Source of the DNA: an uncultured Acidimicrobiia bacterium
Lineage (GTDB): Bacteria > Actinomycetota > Acidimicrobiia > IMCC26256 > CALEDW01
Assembly: GCA_937949585.1 (NCBI GenBank)
Contig: CALEDW010000121.1
Span: forward strand, 1-11,401
Reading direction: 5' to 3'
DNA: 11,401 nt
Made by a program: the position numbers and the translations under genes. The notes beneath the pieces are model-generated. The model did not search any database. It saw only the letters and a program-made list of their open reading frames with translations, and was not told the origin of the DNA. Below are positions 1 to 6,074 of this stretch, piece by piece; position 1 is the stretch's first letter, and every line of letters begins with the position of its first letter.

Positions 1-501
1 GCCCGCCGCCGAGCGCTGCGACCCGTCCGCGCCGCCACGTGGGCGGGGGCGGCTGCGGTCGCCTTCGCCGGTGGGGCCAACGACGGTCAGAAGGCGATGG
101 CGGTGATGGTCGTCGCCCTCGCTGCGGGCGGCACGGCCCGCCCCGGGGTCCCGCTGCCGGCCCGGCTGGGCGCCGCCGCCGCCCTCGCCGCCGGCACGGT
201 GCTGGGCGGTCGGCGCATCATCCGGACGGTGGCCCGCCGCTTCTACCGGCCCCGCCCGCTCGACGGCCTCGCCGCGCAGCTCGTGGCCGCGGTGCTCATC
301 GCCGGGGCCGGCCCGGCCGGGGCACCGGTGTCCACGTCCTCGGTGGCGGCGGCGGCGGTGGTGGGGTCCGGCGCCGCGGTCCGGCCCCGGCACGTGCGCT
401 GGGACCGGGCGGCCGCGGTGTACCTCTGGTGGGTGGCGACGATCCCGGTCAGCGCCCTGGTGGGGGCGGGGCTGGCGCTGGGCCTGCGCCCCCTGCGCTG
501 A
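1..501 (+). CDS. PiT-family inorganic phosphate permease, C-terminal part (5' end outside window)
   Basis: This is the C-terminal 166 residues of a membrane permease that takes up inorganic phosphate with a coupling ion; the start lies left of the window. The frame is open from base 1 to the TGA at 499-501. Residues 25-31 read GANDGQK (bases 73-93), the second-half signature of the PiT/PHO-4 family. It is followed by hydrophobic Ala/Val-rich segments, a GRRIIRTVARRF stretch like the family's I-I-x-T-V/I-G segment, and GAPVSTSS (near bases 325-345), which matches the family's G-x-P-V-S-T-[TS]-[HS] motif. The protein ends in a last hydrophobic helix. PiT proteins usually have 330-400 residues, so about half is visible. 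The DUF47 gene directly downstream is the usual partner and supports the call. Family is confident; the transported ion pair and affinity cannot be read here. Confidence 0.9.
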   Translation, partial: ARRRALRPVRAATWAGAAAVAFAGGANDGQKAMAVMVVALAAGGTARPGVPLPARLGAAAALAAGTVLGGRRIIRTVARRFYRPRPLDGLAAQLVAAVLIAGAGPAGAPVSTSSVAAAAVVGSGAAVRPRHVRWDRAAAVYLWWVATIPVSALVGAGLALGLRPLR

Positions 502-524
502 AGCGTGCCGGCCGAGGCGGTCTG

Positions 525-530
525 GGAAGA
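525..530 (+). promoter_or_regulatory. Ribosome binding site of the DUF47 gene
   Basis: GGAAGA lies 7 bases before the GTG at 538. The alternative in-frame GTG at 505, just after the permease stop, has no purine-rich sequence in front of it. This site is the reason for choosing 538 as the start. Confidence 0.55.
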
Positions 531-537
531 TCTCGCC

Positions 538-1164
538 GTGCCCTTCGCACCGCGCCGCTGGTTCCTGCCCCGACGGCCCGACGTCCTGGCCGTGCTGCGC
601 TCCCAGGCCGCCGCCACCGCCGCCGCCGCAGAGGCGTTCAGGCGATGGTCGACCGCCGGGGCGGAGGCCGACGCCCTGGCCGTGCGCGCCGCCGAGCACG
701 CCGGTGACGACGCCCGGCGCGCCCTGGTGGGCGTGCTGCGGGAGGTGCTGACCTCTCCCGTGGACCAGGAGGACCTCTACACGATCTCCGAACGCCTCGA
801 CCGCATCGAGAACCTCACCAAGAACGTCGTCCGCCTGGCCGAGGCGGTCGGGTGGCGGCCCGACGGGCACGCCGCCCGGATGGCCGCCGAGGTCGCCGCC
901 GGCGTCGGCCACCTCGTGTCGGGACTCGAGGTCATCGTCACCGACCACGACGCCGCGGCCCGGGCGGCCGACGAGGCCACCAAGGCCGCCCGCCGCCTCG
1001 AGAAGGCGCACCGGCGGGCGTTGCACGAGCTGGCCGGCCGCGAGGACCTCACCGCCGCCGAGCTCGTGGTGACCGCCGACCTCTACGGTCGGTACGCCGC
1101 GCTCGCCGAGGCCGTGGTCGGGGTCGCCCACCGTCTCTGGTACACGGTGCTCAAGGAGGGCTGA
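538..1164 (+). CDS. DUF47 (PhoU-like) phosphate transport accessory protein
   Basis: A predicted soluble all-helical protein of 208 residues, within the usual DUF47 range of about 205-215. Residues 71-81 read LTSPVDQEDLY, a variant of the family motif T-P-x-D-R-E-D-I-Y, followed by SERLDRIENLTKNVVRLAE, which fits the L-x-x-x-L-D-x-I segment. The C-terminus (DLYGRYAALAEAVVGVAHRLWYTVLKEG, residues 181-208) matches the family's ending Y-x-x-L-E-x-x-A-D-x-x-x-x-V-x-x-x-V-V-K. In the family, DUF47/PhoU-like proteins are encoded beside PiT permeases and are thought to regulate or assist phosphate transport. Here the gap to the permease is 36 bp, so the two are probably cotranscribed. The start is GTG 538, with GTG 505 (11 residues longer) as the alternative. 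The Arg normally in D-R-E-D is Gln78 here. Biochemical function is inferred from context only. Confidence 0.85.
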   Translation: MPFAPRRWFLPRRPDVLAVLRSQAAATAAAAEAFRRWSTAGAEADALAVRAAEHAGDDARRALVGVLREVLTSPVDQEDLYTISERLDRIENLTKNVVRLAEAVGWRPDGHAARMAAEVAAGVGHLVSGLEVIVTDHDAAARAADEATKAARRLEKAHRRALHELAGREDLTAAELVVTADLYGRYAALAEAVVGVAHRLWYTVLKEG

Positions 1165-1210
1165 GTCGGGCCGCCCCGGCGCCCCTCCCCGTCCCCGGGA
1201 CCCGCCACGG

Positions 1211-1242
1211 TTGGAGGCCCCCGACGGGGTGGGGGCTATGCT
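1211..1242 (+). promoter_or_regulatory. Possible promoter of the nuo operon
   Basis: In the only gap of the window larger than 40 bp, TATGCT (1237-1242) resembles a -10 box of the housekeeping sigma factor. It stands out because the surroundings are almost pure G/C. TTGGAG (1211-1216) resembles a -35 box, but the spacing of 20 bp is longer than the usual 16-18 bp, so either the -35 is weak or the promoter depends on an activator. Transcription would start near 1249, giving a leader of about 30 bases before nuoA, which has GAGAGG at 1269-1274 as ribosome binding site. Position makes sense; sequence evidence is modest. Confidence 0.35.
1217..1236 (+). repeat. G/C inverted repeat between the putative -35 and -10 boxes
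   Basis: GCCCCC at 1217-1222 and GGGGGC at 1231-1236 form a perfect 6-bp stem around an 8-base loop. It could be a weak hairpin after the DUF47 gene or an operator within the nuo promoter. No T-run follows, so it is not a typical intrinsic terminator. In such GC-rich DNA a 6-bp stem can arise by chance. Confidence 0.35.
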
Positions 1243-1280
1243 CGCCGCACCGGGACGTCCATCTTGGTGAGAGGCCGCGC

Positions 1281-1643
1281 GTGACTGCCTACTACCAGCG
1301 CTACATCGCGGTGGCGGTCCTGATGGGGGCGGCGGTGCTCATGGTCGGCGCCATGCTCGGGCTGGGCCGGCTCATCCGGCCCCGGCGCCCCCAACCCGAG
1401 AAGTACGTCACCTACGAGGCCGGGGCCGACCCGGTGACCGGGTTCGGGCAGTCGAACGTCCGCTACTACATCTACGCGTTCCTCTTCGTCCTGTTCGATG
1501 TGGAGGCGTTGTTCATCTTCCCCTGGGCCGTCGACCTCGAGAACCTCGGGGTCGCGCCGCTGGTGTCGATGATCGTGTTCATCATCGTGCTCGCGCTCGG
1601 GCTCGTGTACGCCTGGCGAAAAGGGGTCCTGCGGTGGGCCTGA
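1281..1643 (+). CDS. nuoA: NADH-quinone oxidoreductase (complex I) subunit A
   Basis: A 120-residue membrane subunit of complex I, at the joint between the quinone-reducing arm and the membrane arm (ND3 homologue). It has three predicted membrane helices, near residues 8-31, 62-82 and 90-112. Between the first two lies the conserved loop KYVTYEAGADPVTGFGQSNV (residues 41-60), matching the family's K-x-x-x-Y-E-C-G-x-D-P segment. FDVEALFIFPWA (residues 72-83) is the family's F-D-x-E-x-x-F-x-x-P-W signature in the second helix. The loop cysteine of Y-E-C-G is Ala47 here. The GTG start has GAGAGG 6 bases upstream, and there is no better start in frame. It is the first gene of the operon; its last 10 bases overlap nuoB. 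Length is normal for the family. Confidence 0.95.
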   Translation: MTAYYQRYIAVAVLMGAAVLMVGAMLGLGRLIRPRRPQPEKYVTYEAGADPVTGFGQSNVRYYIYAFLFVLFDVEALFIFPWAVDLENLGVAPLVSMIVFIIVLALGLVYAWRKGVLRWA

Positions 1644-2161
1644 TCGAGTCGGGCCTGATGGGCCGGCGCCCGCTGCGTCCCGTCACCTGGCTGCTCAACT
1701 ACTCCCGCAAGTACTCCTTGTGGATGTTCCAGTGGGGTCTGGCGTGCTGTGCCATCGAGATGGGCGCGGCGCTGGCCAGCCCCCGGTACGACATGATGCG
1801 CCTCGGGGTGATCCCCTTTCCCGCCAGCCCGCGCCAGGCCGACCTGGTGGTGATCTCCGGGACGGTCACCGACAAGATGGCCCCGTCGATCAAGCGACTG
1901 TACGAGCAGATGCCCGACCCGAAGTACGTGATCTCGATGGGGTCCTGTGCCAACTGCGGGGGGCCGTACTGGGACTCGTACTCGGTGACCAAGGGCGTGG
2001 ACCAGATCATCCCGGTGGACGTGTACGTGCCCGGGTGCCCGCCTCGGCCGGAGGCGCTCCTGCAGGCCGTGGTCCTGCTGCAGGAGCGGATCCAGGCCGA
2101 GGGCCTCGACAACGACGAGCTCCGGGCCCGCTGGCGTGGGGAGCCGGCGACCGTTGCCTGA
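1634..2161 (+). CDS. nuoB: NADH-quinone oxidoreductase subunit B (N2 cluster subunit)
   Basis: A 175-residue peripheral-arm subunit (PSST homologue) carrying the terminal [4Fe-4S] cluster N2, which hands electrons to quinone at the interface with NuoD. The four expected ligands are visible: the tandem Cys38-Cys39 in GLACCAIEM, Cys105 in GSCANCGG and Cys135 in VPGCPPRPE. The family's basic/hydrophobic MMRLGVIPFPASPRQADL (residues 54-71) follows the tandem cysteines as expected. An additional cysteine, Cys108, sits three residues after a ligand where most homologues have Ser or Thr. The GTG start lies inside the end of nuoA with AAGGGG (1621-1626) 7 bases upstream, and the start MGLIE resembles other actinobacterial NuoB starts. 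Translation is probably coupled to nuoA. Confidence 0.96.
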   Translation: MGLIESGLMGRRPLRPVTWLLNYSRKYSLWMFQWGLACCAIEMGAALASPRYDMMRLGVIPFPASPRQADLVVISGTVTDKMAPSIKRLYEQMPDPKYVISMGSCANCGGPYWDSYSVTKGVDQIIPVDVYVPGCPPRPEALLQAVVLLQERIQAEGLDNDELRARWRGEPATVA

Positions 2162-2849
2162 GGAGGCGGCGGAGACCGTCCCGGCCGCCGGGGCCGGCGG
2201 GGCGCCGGCCCTCGACGAGCGGGCGGCGGCCGTCGTGGAGAGGTTGCGGGACCGCCTCGGCGACGGCGTGATCGAGACCGGCTCCGCCTGCGGCAGCCCG
2301 GTGGTCCGGGTGCGGCGGGACGCCTGGCGCCGGGCCGCGGAGGTGGCCAAGGAGGAGCTGGCGTGCGACTTCCTCTCGTTCATCTCGGGGATCGACTGGC
2401 AGCCGGCCCCCCGCCCCGAGGGTGAGGACGGCGGCGACACGTCCGCCCCGGTGCAACCCGCCGAGATGACCTTCGGCGCGGCCGGATCGGCCGGGCGCTT
2501 CCAGGTGTTCGCCCACGTGGAGTCGACCACCCGTCACCACGGCGTGACGCTGAAGGTCGACGTCGACGACGCGGAGATGCGCGTGCCGTCCTGGGTCCCG
2601 GTCTACGGCGGCGCGGACTGGCACGAGCGGGAGTGCTGGGAGATGTTCGGCATCGTCTTCGACGGTCACCCGAGCCTGCGCCACCTCTACCTGCCCGCCG
2701 AGTTCGAGGGGCACCCGCTGCGCAAGGACTTCCCGCTGCTCGCCCGCGAGGTCAAGCCGTGGCCGGGCCTCGTCGACGTGGAGCCGATGCCCGGGGAGGC
2801 GGCGGGGCCCGGGGAGGCGGCGGGGGGTGCGGAGGAGGCCGGTTCGTGA
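2154..2849 (+). CDS. nuoC: NADH-quinone oxidoreductase subunit C (30 kDa subunit)
   Basis: A 231-residue soluble peripheral-arm subunit that packs against NuoD and NuoB. The family signature is at residues 158-194: ERECWEMFGIVFDGHP followed by RHLYLPAEFEGHPLRKDFPL, matching E-R-E-x-x-D-M-F-G-I-x-F-x-G-H-P and the G-H-P-L-R-K-D ending. The N-terminal part has the usual DFLSFISGIDW core (residues 72-82). Two low-complexity stretches are unlike compact homologues: an acidic Pro/Gly-rich insert at about residues 83-114, and a tail with PGEAAG twice. The start is uncertain. TTG 2154 has GGGGAG (2138-2143) 10 bases upstream and overlaps nuoB by 8 bp. GTG 2136 would add six residues but has no clear ribosome binding site. 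NuoC is a separate protein here, not fused to NuoD as in E. coli. Confidence 0.93.
   Translation: MPEEAAETVPAAGAGGAPALDERAAAVVERLRDRLGDGVIETGSACGSPVVRVRRDAWRRAAEVAKEELACDFLSFISGIDWQPAPRPEGEDGGDTSAPVQPAEMTFGAAGSAGRFQVFAHVESTTRHHGVTLKVDVDDAEMRVPSWVPVYGGADWHERECWEMFGIVFDGHPSLRHLYLPAEFEGHPLRKDFPLLAREVKPWPGLVDVEPMPGEAAGPGEAAGGAEEAGS
2790..2825 (+). repeat. Perfect 18-bp tandem duplication in the nuoC tail
   Basis: Two identical 18-bp units, 2790-2807 and 2808-2825, lie head to tail in frame and each encodes Pro-Gly-Glu-Ala-Ala-Gly. They lie in the disordered-looking C-terminal tail of NuoC, just before the ribosome binding site of nuoD. Replication slippage is the simplest origin. Confidence 0.9.
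2831..2838 (+). promoter_or_regulatory. Strong ribosome binding site of nuoD
   Basis: GGAGGAGG, the best Shine-Dalgarno match noticed in the window, lies 7 bases before the GTG at 2846. It fixes the nuoD start at the GTGA overlap with the nuoC stop rather than at any upstream in-frame codon. Confidence 0.75.
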
Positions 2850-4021
2850 CCGCGACCACACCCGGCTTCGAGCTCGACCCCCGGGCCCTGCGCCACCTCG
2901 CCGACGCGCAGGTCAACGTCGAGCTCGACACCGGCGACATGGTCCTCAACATCGGTCCCCAACACCCGGCCACCCACGGGACGCTGCGCCTCGTCGTCCG
3001 CCTCGACGGCGAGCGGGTGGTGGCGGCCGACCCGGTGATCGGCTACATGCACCGGGGTTACGAGAAGCTCACCGAGTTCCGCACTTACCCCCAGGTCACC
3101 ACGCTCATCAACCGGATCGACTGGCTCTCCAGCTTCGCCAACGAGGTCCCGTTCATCTGGGCCGCCGAATTGCTCATGGACATCGAGGCCCCGCCCCGGG
3201 CGACCTGGATCCGCACCATCCTCACCGAGCTCAGCCGGATCGCCACGATCTACCTGTTCCTCGGCGAGATGGGCCTGCAGGTCGGCGCCCTCACGCCGGC
3301 GTTCTGGGCCTTTCGCGACCGGGAGCTCGTCCTCAACCTCATCGAGGCGGCCACCGGCGGCCGCTTCCACCCGAACTTCAACCGGATCGGCGGGTTGAAG
3401 GACGACCTGCCCTGGGGCTGGATCGCCGAGTGCCGGCGGGCGATGCGGCGGATCCTCGACGGGTGCGACGACTTCGAGGACGTGCTCGTCGGCAACGAGA
3501 TCTTCGAGGCCCGCACCCGGGGGGTGGGCATCATCCCCGCCGAGCTCGGCGCCGCCTACGGGGTCTCGGGGGCGAACCTCCGGGCCTCGGGCGTCGACTG
3601 GGACCTGCGCCGCGACGGGCGGCCCTACCTCGCCTACCCCGAGCTGGACTTCAAGGTCTGGACCCACCCCGACGGTGACAGCTTCGCCCGCTACTGGGTG
3701 CGGCTCCAGGAGACCCGCGAGGCGGCCCGGATGGTGCTGCAGCTCCTCGACGGGCTGCCCGGCGGTCCGATCATGGCCAAGGTGCCCCGGATCATCAAGG
3801 TGCCCGAGGGCGAGTGCTGGGTGGAGACCGAGAACCCCCTCGGGCAGATGGGCTACTACGTCGTCTCGAAGGGGGCGACCGGCCCGTTCCGGGTGAAGAT
3901 CCGCTCCGCCTCGTTCTCCAACGTCTCGATCCTGCCCTGGTTGCTGCGAGGGGTCTACGTTCCCGACGTGGTGACGATCCTCGCCAGCCTCTACTTCATC
4001 CTGGGGGACATCGACCGGTGA
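2846..4021 (+). CDS. nuoD: NADH-quinone oxidoreductase subunit D (49 kDa quinone-site subunit)
   Basis: A 391-residue peripheral-arm subunit, related to [NiFe]-hydrogenase large subunits, that forms most of the quinone-reduction pocket with NuoB. IGPQHPATHGTLRL (residues 36-49) is the N-terminal family signature with the quinone-site loop. HRGYEKLTEFRTY (69-81), GALTPAFWAFRDRE (147-160), GGLKDDLPWGW (182-192) and SGANLRASG (241-249) follow in the expected order. The protein ends in GDIDR, matching the family's G-[ED]-x-D-R. Three positions depart from the canonical enzyme: Trp93 where the quinone-binding Tyr of RxDY is expected, Gln145 where Asp (or Glu) is expected, and Tyr383 in the C-terminal SLD motif. 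His44, the other key pocket residue, is present. The gene overlaps nuoC and nuoH by 4 bp each (GTGA). It is full length, so the substitutions look like subfamily traits, not decay. Confidence 0.97.
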   Translation: MTATTPGFELDPRALRHLADAQVNVELDTGDMVLNIGPQHPATHGTLRLVVRLDGERVVAADPVIGYMHRGYEKLTEFRTYPQVTTLINRIDWLSSFANEVPFIWAAELLMDIEAPPRATWIRTILTELSRIATIYLFLGEMGLQVGALTPAFWAFRDRELVLNLIEAATGGRFHPNFNRIGGLKDDLPWGWIAECRRAMRRILDGCDDFEDVLVGNEIFEARTRGVGIIPAELGAAYGVSGANLRASGVDWDLRRDGRPYLAYPELDFKVWTHPDGDSFARYWVRLQETREAARMVLQLLDGLPGGPIMAKVPRIIKVPEGECWVETENPLGQMGYYVVSKGATGPFRVKIRSASFSNVSILPWLLRGVYVPDVVTILASLYFILGDIDR

Positions 4022-5043
4022 GCCTCGCCGTCGAGGTTCCCTGGGGTCTGATCCTGGCCCTGAAGACCCTCGTCGTCCTCGCCGTCATCCCGCTCGGCGC
4101 GCTCATCCTCGGGTACGTCTTCCTGCTCAAGATGATGAGCCACATGCAGAGCCGCCTGGGCCCGATGGACCCGGGCGGGTACCACGGCTGGTTCCAGCTC
4201 ATCGGCGACGGGATCAAGTTCCTCCAGAAGGAGGACGTGATGCCCGACGGCGCCGACCGCCGCGTCTTCGCGATGGCGCCGCTCGTCGTCGTGATGTCGA
4301 CGTTCCTCGTGTTCGCCGTGATCCCGGCCGGGCCGCGGCTCGTGGTCGCCGAGCTCGACGTGGGCATCTTCTACGCGTTGGCCGTCTCCAGTCTCTCGGT
4401 GGTGGGGATCCTCATGGCCGGGTGGGCCAGCGCCAACAAGTTCGCCCTCCTGGGGGGCCTGCGGGCCGCCGGCCAGCTCATCGCCTACGAGCTGCCGCTG
4501 ATCCTCGGGGTGGTGGGGGTGGTGATCCAGGCCGGCACCCTCGACCTCCAGGGCATCGTGCTGGCCCAGCGCGACGGGGAGATCTTCGGCTGGGGCGGGA
4601 TCGGGAACCCCTTCATCCTCACCCAGATCGTCGGCTTCGCCCTGTTCCTCGTCGCCGCCCAGGCCGAGCTCACCCAGACCCCCTTCGACATGCCGGTGGC
4701 GGAATCGGAACTGGTCTCGGGCTACATGGTCGAGTACACCGGGTTCCGCTTCCTGTTCTTCTTCATCGGGGAGTTCGGCACCGCCTTCGCGTTCGCCGCC
4801 CTTGCCTCCACCCTGTTCCTGGGCGGCTGGGCGATCCCCGGCGTCGACGGGACGGCCGCCGACGTCCTGGGCCCCGTGGTGCTGCTGATCAAGGTGATGG
4901 CGGTGTCGTTCCTGATCTTCTGGGTGCGCTTCACCTACCCGCGCCTCCGGGAGGACCAGCTGCAGGCCATGGCCTGGAAGGTGCTCATCCCGATCGCGCT
5001 GGCCAACATCGTCGTCACCGGGGTCCTCAAGGTGGCGTTCTGA
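4018..5043 (+). CDS. nuoH: NADH-quinone oxidoreductase subunit H
   Basis: A 341-residue integral membrane subunit (ND1 homologue) that docks the peripheral arm on the membrane and forms the entry of the quinone chamber. About eight hydrophobic segments are visible. The conserved loops are intact: SRLGPMDPGGYHGWFQLIGD (residues 45-64, the R-x-G-P loop) continuing into GIKFLQKED, ANKFALLGGLRAAGQLIAYE (139-158), the acidic TPFDMPVAESELVSGYMVEY (221-240), and WVRFTYPRLREDQLQAMAWK (302-321). In the R-x-G-P-N motif the Asn is Met50. Start GTG 4018 overlaps the nuoD stop (GTGA) and has GGGGGA 9 bases upstream. The gene follows nuoD directly, where nuoE, nuoF and nuoG stand in ordinary 14-gene operons. 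It overlaps nuoI by one base. Confidence 0.97.
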   Translation: MSLAVEVPWGLILALKTLVVLAVIPLGALILGYVFLLKMMSHMQSRLGPMDPGGYHGWFQLIGDGIKFLQKEDVMPDGADRRVFAMAPLVVVMSTFLVFAVIPAGPRLVVAELDVGIFYALAVSSLSVVGILMAGWASANKFALLGGLRAAGQLIAYELPLILGVVGVVIQAGTLDLQGIVLAQRDGEIFGWGGIGNPFILTQIVGFALFLVAAQAELTQTPFDMPVAESELVSGYMVEYTGFRFLFFFIGEFGTAFAFAALASTLFLGGWAIPGVDGTAADVLGPVVLLIKVMAVSFLIFWVRFTYPRLREDQLQAMAWKVLIPIALANIVVTGVLKVAF

Positions 5044-5564
5044 TGACGGCGACCGATCCCCGACCGCCGGCCCGCCGGGGGCCGGCCCGGAAGATCCCCG
5101 GGGTCGTCAGCGGCCTCGCGGTCACGTTCCGCACCATGCTGCAGGGCGCGGTCACGGTGCAGTACCCCCATGAGCGGGAGGACCCGCCGCCCCGGGCCCG
5201 AGGGGTGATCGCCCTCAAGGAGGAGAACTGCACCGTCTGCATGCTGTGCGCCCGCAGCTGTCCCGACTGGTGCATCTACATCGAGGGTCACAAGGAGCAG
5301 CGCCCACCCCGCCGGGAAGGCGGGCGGCCCCGGACGGTGAGCGTCCTCGACCGGTTCGACATCGACTACGCGCTGTGCATGTACTGCGGGATCTGCGTCG
5401 AGGTGTGCCCGTTCGACGCGCTGTTCTGGAGCCCCGAGTACGAGTACTCCGAGTTCAGGATCGCCCGGCTGCTCCACGACAAGGAGCAGCTCGGGGTGTG
5501 GATGGCGACCGTTCCCGAGCCCGAGCCCCTCGAGCCGGGTGCCGAGGTCAAGGGCAGGAAGTAG
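5043..5564 (+). CDS. nuoI: NADH-quinone oxidoreductase subunit I (2 x [4Fe-4S] ferredoxin-like)
   Basis: A 173-residue peripheral-arm subunit (TYKY homologue) carrying clusters N6a and N6b, which feed N2 in NuoB. Two C-x2-C-x2-C-x3-C-P motifs are complete: Cys63, 66, 69 and 73, and Cys112, 115, 118 and 122. By family rule the fourth cysteine of each motif ligates the other cluster. An extra Cys77 follows in CPDWCI; E. coli NuoI has a cysteine there too. A 38-residue Arg/Pro/Gly-rich linker separates the motifs. In a complex without NuoE/F/G, these clusters would be the first centres encoded by the operon and thus the likely entry point for electrons from an external donor. Start ATG 5043 is coupled to the nuoH stop (TGATG). 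Residues 1-17 are basic and Pro-rich. Confidence 0.96.
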   Translation: MTATDPRPPARRGPARKIPGVVSGLAVTFRTMLQGAVTVQYPHEREDPPPRARGVIALKEENCTVCMLCARSCPDWCIYIEGHKEQRPPRREGGRPRTVSVLDRFDIDYALCMYCGICVEVCPFDALFWSPEYEYSEFRIARLLHDKEQLGVWMATVPEPEPLEPGAEVKGRK

Positions 5565-5573
5565 GCGACGGGC

Positions 5574-6074
5574 ATGGTGGCGCAGAACGTCGCGTTCTGG
5601 GTGCTCGCGGTGGTGATGGTCGCCGCGGCGATCGGGGTCGTCCGCAGCCGCAACGTCGTGCACGCCGCCCTGTACCTCGTGGTGGTCCTCGCCGGCGTCG
5701 CGGCGCAGTTCATCCTGCTGGCGGCGGAGTTCGTGGCCTGGGTGCAGGTCCTCATCTACATCGGGGCCGTGGTGATCCTGTTCCTCTTCGGGATCATGCT
5801 CACCCGGGCCCCGATGGGCTCGGACACGCCGCTCGACAACGACCAGCGCCTCCCCGCCGCGCTGGCCGCGCTGGCCCTCGGTGTGCTCCTCGTCGCCGCG
5901 GTCGTCGACGCCTTCCGGGGCGTCGAGATCGACATCGCCGGCCGGTCCGGCCCCACCCCGACCTCCGAGATCGCCCGGTCGATCTTCCGCACCTTCGTCG
6001 TCCCGTTCGAGCTGGTGTCGGTGCTGCTGCTGGCGGCGCTCATCGGCGCGATCGTCCTGGCCCGGAGGGACTGA
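5574..6074 (+). CDS. nuoJ: NADH-quinone oxidoreductase subunit J
   Basis: A 166-residue integral membrane subunit (ND6 homologue) at the base of the membrane arm. About five membrane helices can be seen. VLIYIGAVVILFLFGIML (about residues 60-77) matches the family's conserved third helix, which carries the pi-bulge involved in coupling. SRNVVHAALYLVVVLAGVAA (near residues 24-43) matches the N-terminal family signature. A polar loop around residues 116-134 precedes the last helix. It starts 9 bp after nuoI; ATG 5574 is chosen because it gives the expected N-terminal helix immediately. The ribosome binding site is weak. It overlaps nuoK by 1 bp (TGATG). Confidence 0.95.
   Translation: MVAQNVAFWVLAVVMVAAAIGVVRSRNVVHAALYLVVVLAGVAAQFILLAAEFVAWVQVLIYIGAVVILFLFGIMLTRAPMGSDTPLDNDQRLPAALAALALGVLLVAAVVDAFRGVEIDIAGRSGPTPTSEIARSIFRTFVVPFELVSVLLLAALIGAIVLARRD

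Noticed and set aside
39..707. Overlapping + strand frame across the permease and DUF47 genes
   Set aside because: Arg/Gly-rich nonsense translation; the two real frames carry PiT and DUF47 signatures.
1165..1210. Intrinsic terminator after the DUF47 gene
   Set aside because: The stretch is C/G-rich with possible short stems, but no stable stem with a following T-run is present. Termination here cannot be supported.
852..1280. Upstream in-frame extension of nuoA, suggesting a fusion protein
   Set aside because: The extension is Arg/Pro/Gly-rich and overlaps the DUF47 gene. GTG 1281 has a good ribosome binding site and gives the normal 120-residue NuoA.
5264..5278. Extra cysteine Cys77 in NuoI (CPDWCI) as a novel ligand
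   Set aside because: A cysteine at the same place is present in E. coli NuoI (CPVGCI), so it is not distinctive.
5308..5324. Hairpin CCCGCC / GGCGGG inside nuoI, considered as a terminator or attenuator
   Set aside because: It lies within conserved coding sequence, has no T-run, and encodes the Arg/Gly linker between the two ferredoxin motifs. It is a by-product of GC-rich codons.
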